This document shows, one piece after another, positions 14,829 through 17,028 of a stretch of DNA of 17,028 nt; within the stretch, counting starts at the first letter, position 1, and each line of letters opens with the position of its first letter. A program made the translations under genes and the position numbers. The notes beneath the pieces were generated by a model that had not been told where the DNA came from, ran no database searches, and worked only from the letters and a program-made list of their open reading frames with translations. This DNA comes from a bacterium (GTDB lineage: Bacteria; Bacillota_I; Bacilli_A; RF39; UBA660): contig RKAV01000007.1 in NCBI GenBank assembly GCA_014846175.1, positions 1 to 17,028 of the forward strand, read 5' to 3'.

Positions 14829-17028
14829 ATGTATAATTTTAGTAAAATAGAAGAAAAATGGAATAAATATTGGAAAGATAATGATACATTCAAAACTGAT
14901 GTATGGGACTTTTCTAAACCAAAATACTATGTTTTAGATATGTTTCCTTATCCATCAGGAGTAGGACTACATGCAGGGCATGTTGAAGGCTATACAGCAA
15001 CTGATATAATCTCACGTATGAAAAGAATGCAAGGATATAATGTTTTACATCCTATGGGATATGATTCTTTTGGATTACCAGCAGAACAATATGCAGTAAA
15101 AACAGGTAATAATCCTAATGGCTTTACAGAGAAAAATATTAATACCTTTACAAAACAATTACATACTTTAGGATTTGATTATGATTGGTCTAAGATGATT
15201 AAGACAAGTGATCCATCCTTCTACAAATGGACACAATGGATTTTTAAACAACTATATCTTGATGGTTATGCTAAAAGAATTGATATGCCGGTTAATTGGT
15301 GTGAAGAACTAGGTACGGTATTATCAAACGATGAAGTAATTGATGGGAAAAGTGAACGTGGTGGATTCCCTGTTGTTAGACGTAATATGAAACAATGGGT
15401 AATAGATCAAAGTGCTTTTGCTGAAAAATTATTAGCAGGACTAGATGAAATTGATTGGCCAGAATCAACTAAAGAAATGCAAAGAAACTGGATTGGTAAA
15501 TCAGTAGGAGCAATAGTTAATTTTAAAATAAAAGATACTGATAAAACTTTTAACGTATTTACAACTAGAGCAGATACTTTATATGGAGCAACTTACTGCG
15601 TAATGTCACCAGAACATGAATTAGTGGATTTAATAACTACTCCTGATAAATTAGAAGAAGTACAAGAATACAAAAAAAATTGTGCTACTAAAAGTGATCT
15701 AGAAAGAACAGAACTTAATAAAGAAAAAACAGGAGTATTTATTGGTAGATATGCTATTAATCCAGTAAACAATAAAGAAATACCTATTTACATATCAGAT
15801 TATGTTTTAGCAAGTTATGGAACAGGAGCTATTATGGCGGTACCTGCTCATGATGATAGAGATTATGAATTTGCTAAGAAATTTAATATTCCTATTGTTC
15901 AAGTATTAGAAGAAGTAACAGGTACAAAACATGATAATGAAAAAAAGAAAAAATCAATAGTAGCAGTAGTTTATAATAAAAAGAAAGATAAATACTTAAC
16001 CATTAACTGGCATGATAATGGTGGAAGATTATTTGTTGGAGGAACTATTAAAGATGGTGAAACAGCACTTGCTTGTGCTATTAGAGAAATTAAAGAAGAA
16101 ACTGGATATAAAGATATAACACTTAAAGAAGAAGGATTCAAGATTAATCATCACTACTATGCTTATAATAAAGATACATACTTTGAAATAGAAGCAACAC
16201 CATTATTATTTGAATTAAATAGTGATTCTTTAGAAGAACAAAACTTAGATGATGATGAAGTATTTGATGTTGAATGGGTAAGTAAAGAAGTAATAGAAAA
16301 AGAAATTATAGATGAACTTCATAAGAAAACCTTTAACTACTTATTAAATCCAAGTGCTATGACAAGTGATGGAATACATATTAATTCATCTTTCTTAGAT
16401 GGATTAAATAAAGAAGATGCTATTAATAAAATAATAGATTACTTAGAAGAAAATAATTGTGGTAGTAAAAAAATAAATTATCGTCTTCGTGAATGGATAT
16501 TTGCAAGACAAAGATATTGGGGAGAACCAGTACCTATTGTATATTTAGAAGATGGAAAGATACATGTTTTAGATGATGATGAATTACCATTAATATTACC
16601 TGAATTAGAAGACTATAAAGGAAAAGATGGTAAAGCACCACTAGAGAATGCTACTAGTTGGAAAAACTATAGTAATAAGGGTATTAATGGTACTAGAGAA
16701 ACATCTACTATGCCAGGATCAGCTGGTTCTAGTTGGTATTATTTAAGATATATAGATCCAGATAATGATAAAGAATTAGCTAATAAAGAACTATTAAAAC
16801 ACTGGATGCCAGTAGATTTATATATAGGAGGTCCAGAACATGCTGTAGGACACTTACTATATTCACGTATTTGGAATAACTATCTATATGATAAGGGTAT
16901 ATCACCTGTTAAAGAACCATTTAAGAAACTAGTTCATCAAGGAATGATTTTAGGTACTAATGGTATTAAAATGGGCAAAAGATATCCAGAATATGCTATA
17001 GATCCACTAGATATAGTTAAAAACTATG
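14829..17028 (+). CDS. leuS: Leucyl-tRNA synthetase with a Nudix hydrolase domain inserted in the editing domain (3' end beyond window)
   Basis: A class I aminoacyl-tRNA synthetase charging tRNA-Leu; 733 codons are in the window and the C-terminus is missing. The catalytic start has FPYPSGVGLHAGH with the HIGH-type HAGH at residues 48-51. The CP1 editing domain shows FTTRADTLYG and GTGAIMAVPAHDDRDYEFA, with HDDRD at 341-345. Where the usual chain would soon reach the DGxHINSxFLxGL segment, about 145 residues (about 363-507) form a complete Nudix domain. Its Nudix box has G405, E411, R419, E420, E423, E424 and G426 in exact G-x5-E-x7-REuxEExGu spacing. Normal LeuRS then resumes: SDGIHINSSFLDGL, NYRLREWIFARQRYWGEPVP, GSAGSSWYYLRY. 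The KMSKS loop reads KMGKR (714-718) followed by YPEYAIDP. The ribosome site AAGAGGT precedes ATG 14829. The whole reading frame is open, so the insertion is not a frame-breaking element. Confidence 0.95.
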   Translation, partial: MYNFSKIEEKWNKYWKDNDTFKTDVWDFSKPKYYVLDMFPYPSGVGLHAGHVEGYTATDIISRMKRMQGYNVLHPMGYDSFGLPAEQYAVKTGNNPNGFTEKNINTFTKQLHTLGFDYDWSKMIKTSDPSFYKWTQWIFKQLYLDGYAKRIDMPVNWCEELGTVLSNDEVIDGKSERGGFPVVRRNMKQWVIDQSAFAEKLLAGLDEIDWPESTKEMQRNWIGKSVGAIVNFKIKDTDKTFNVFTTRADTLYGATYCVMSPEHELVDLITTPDKLEEVQEYKKNCATKSDLERTELNKEKTGVFIGRYAINPVNNKEIPIYISDYVLASYGTGAIMAVPAHDDRDYEFAKKFNIPIVQVLEEVTGTKHDNEKKKKSIVAVVYNKKKDKYLTINWHDNGGRLFVGGTIKDGETALACAIREIKEETGYKDITLKEEGFKINHHYYAYNKDTYFEIEATPLLFELNSDSLEEQNLDDDEVFDVEWVSKEVIEKEIIDELHKKTFNYLLNPSAMTSDGIHINSSFLDGLNKEDAINKIIDYLEENNCGSKKINYRLREWIFARQRYWGEPVPIVYLEDGKIHVLDDDELPLILPELEDYKGKDGKAPLENATSWKNYSNKGINGTRETSTMPGSAGSSWYYLRYIDPDNDKELANKELLKHWMPVDLYIGGPEHAVGHLLYSRIWNNYLYDKGISPVKEPFKKLVHQGMILGTNGIKMGKRYPEYAIDPLDIVKNY

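Overview
All recognisable genes lie on the plus strand of a very AT-rich, low-GC Gram-positive-type chromosome. TGA is used as a stop (for example in the comN-like, dtd and AI-2E-type genes) and Trp is TGG, so the code is standard and not the Mycoplasma code. The neighbourhood comN - secDF - relA - dtd resembles the Bacillus subtilis arrangement, and a SpoVS homologue, an LCP wall-assembly protein and SD-type ribosome sites also fit Bacillota. My best guess is an uncultured, host-associated member of Bacilli; genus and order cannot be read from this sequence.

Layout. (1) 2-1343: an LCP-family wall-polymer transferase. Its membrane anchor is in a different frame from its start, joined across a run of seven A, and a terminator overlaps its stop. 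(2) 1372-12575: a promoter followed by twelve tightly packed or overlapping genes that probably form one long operon: ComN-like regulator, SecDF, RelA, D-aminoacyl-tRNA deacylase, AI-2E-family membrane protein, MYG1-family protein, O6-alkylguanine methyltransferase, two unknown membrane proteins, HemW, a SAM methyltransferase and an RluA-type pseudouridine synthase. The themes are protein export, stringent response, tRNA/rRNA quality and DNA repair. (3) 12646-13422: a membrane-anchored Pro/Thr/Val-rich protein with its own terminator. (4) 13423-14407: an accessory island. It has a short remnant with direct repeats, then a complete type III toxin-antitoxin locus: promoter with an inverted repeat, three 36-bp tandem repeats (the ToxI RNA antitoxin), an attenuating terminator, and a ToxN/AbiQ-family endoribonuclease gene with its own terminator. 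(5) 14467-14746: spoVS. (6) 14760-window end: leuS with its promoter, running off the right edge.

The two most interesting items are the type III toxin-antitoxin locus and the leucyl-tRNA synthetase. The ToxI repeats can fold as interleaved pseudoknots, and the toxin has Ala-His where Pectobacterium ToxN has Thr-Ser. The synthetase carries a complete Nudix hydrolase domain of about 145 residues inside its CP1 editing domain, and has KMGKR where KMSKS is expected. A possible -1 slippage site or frameshift in the LCP gene, and a ZipA-like-topology Pro-rich protein with a duplicated RPIYGG motif, are secondary points of interest.
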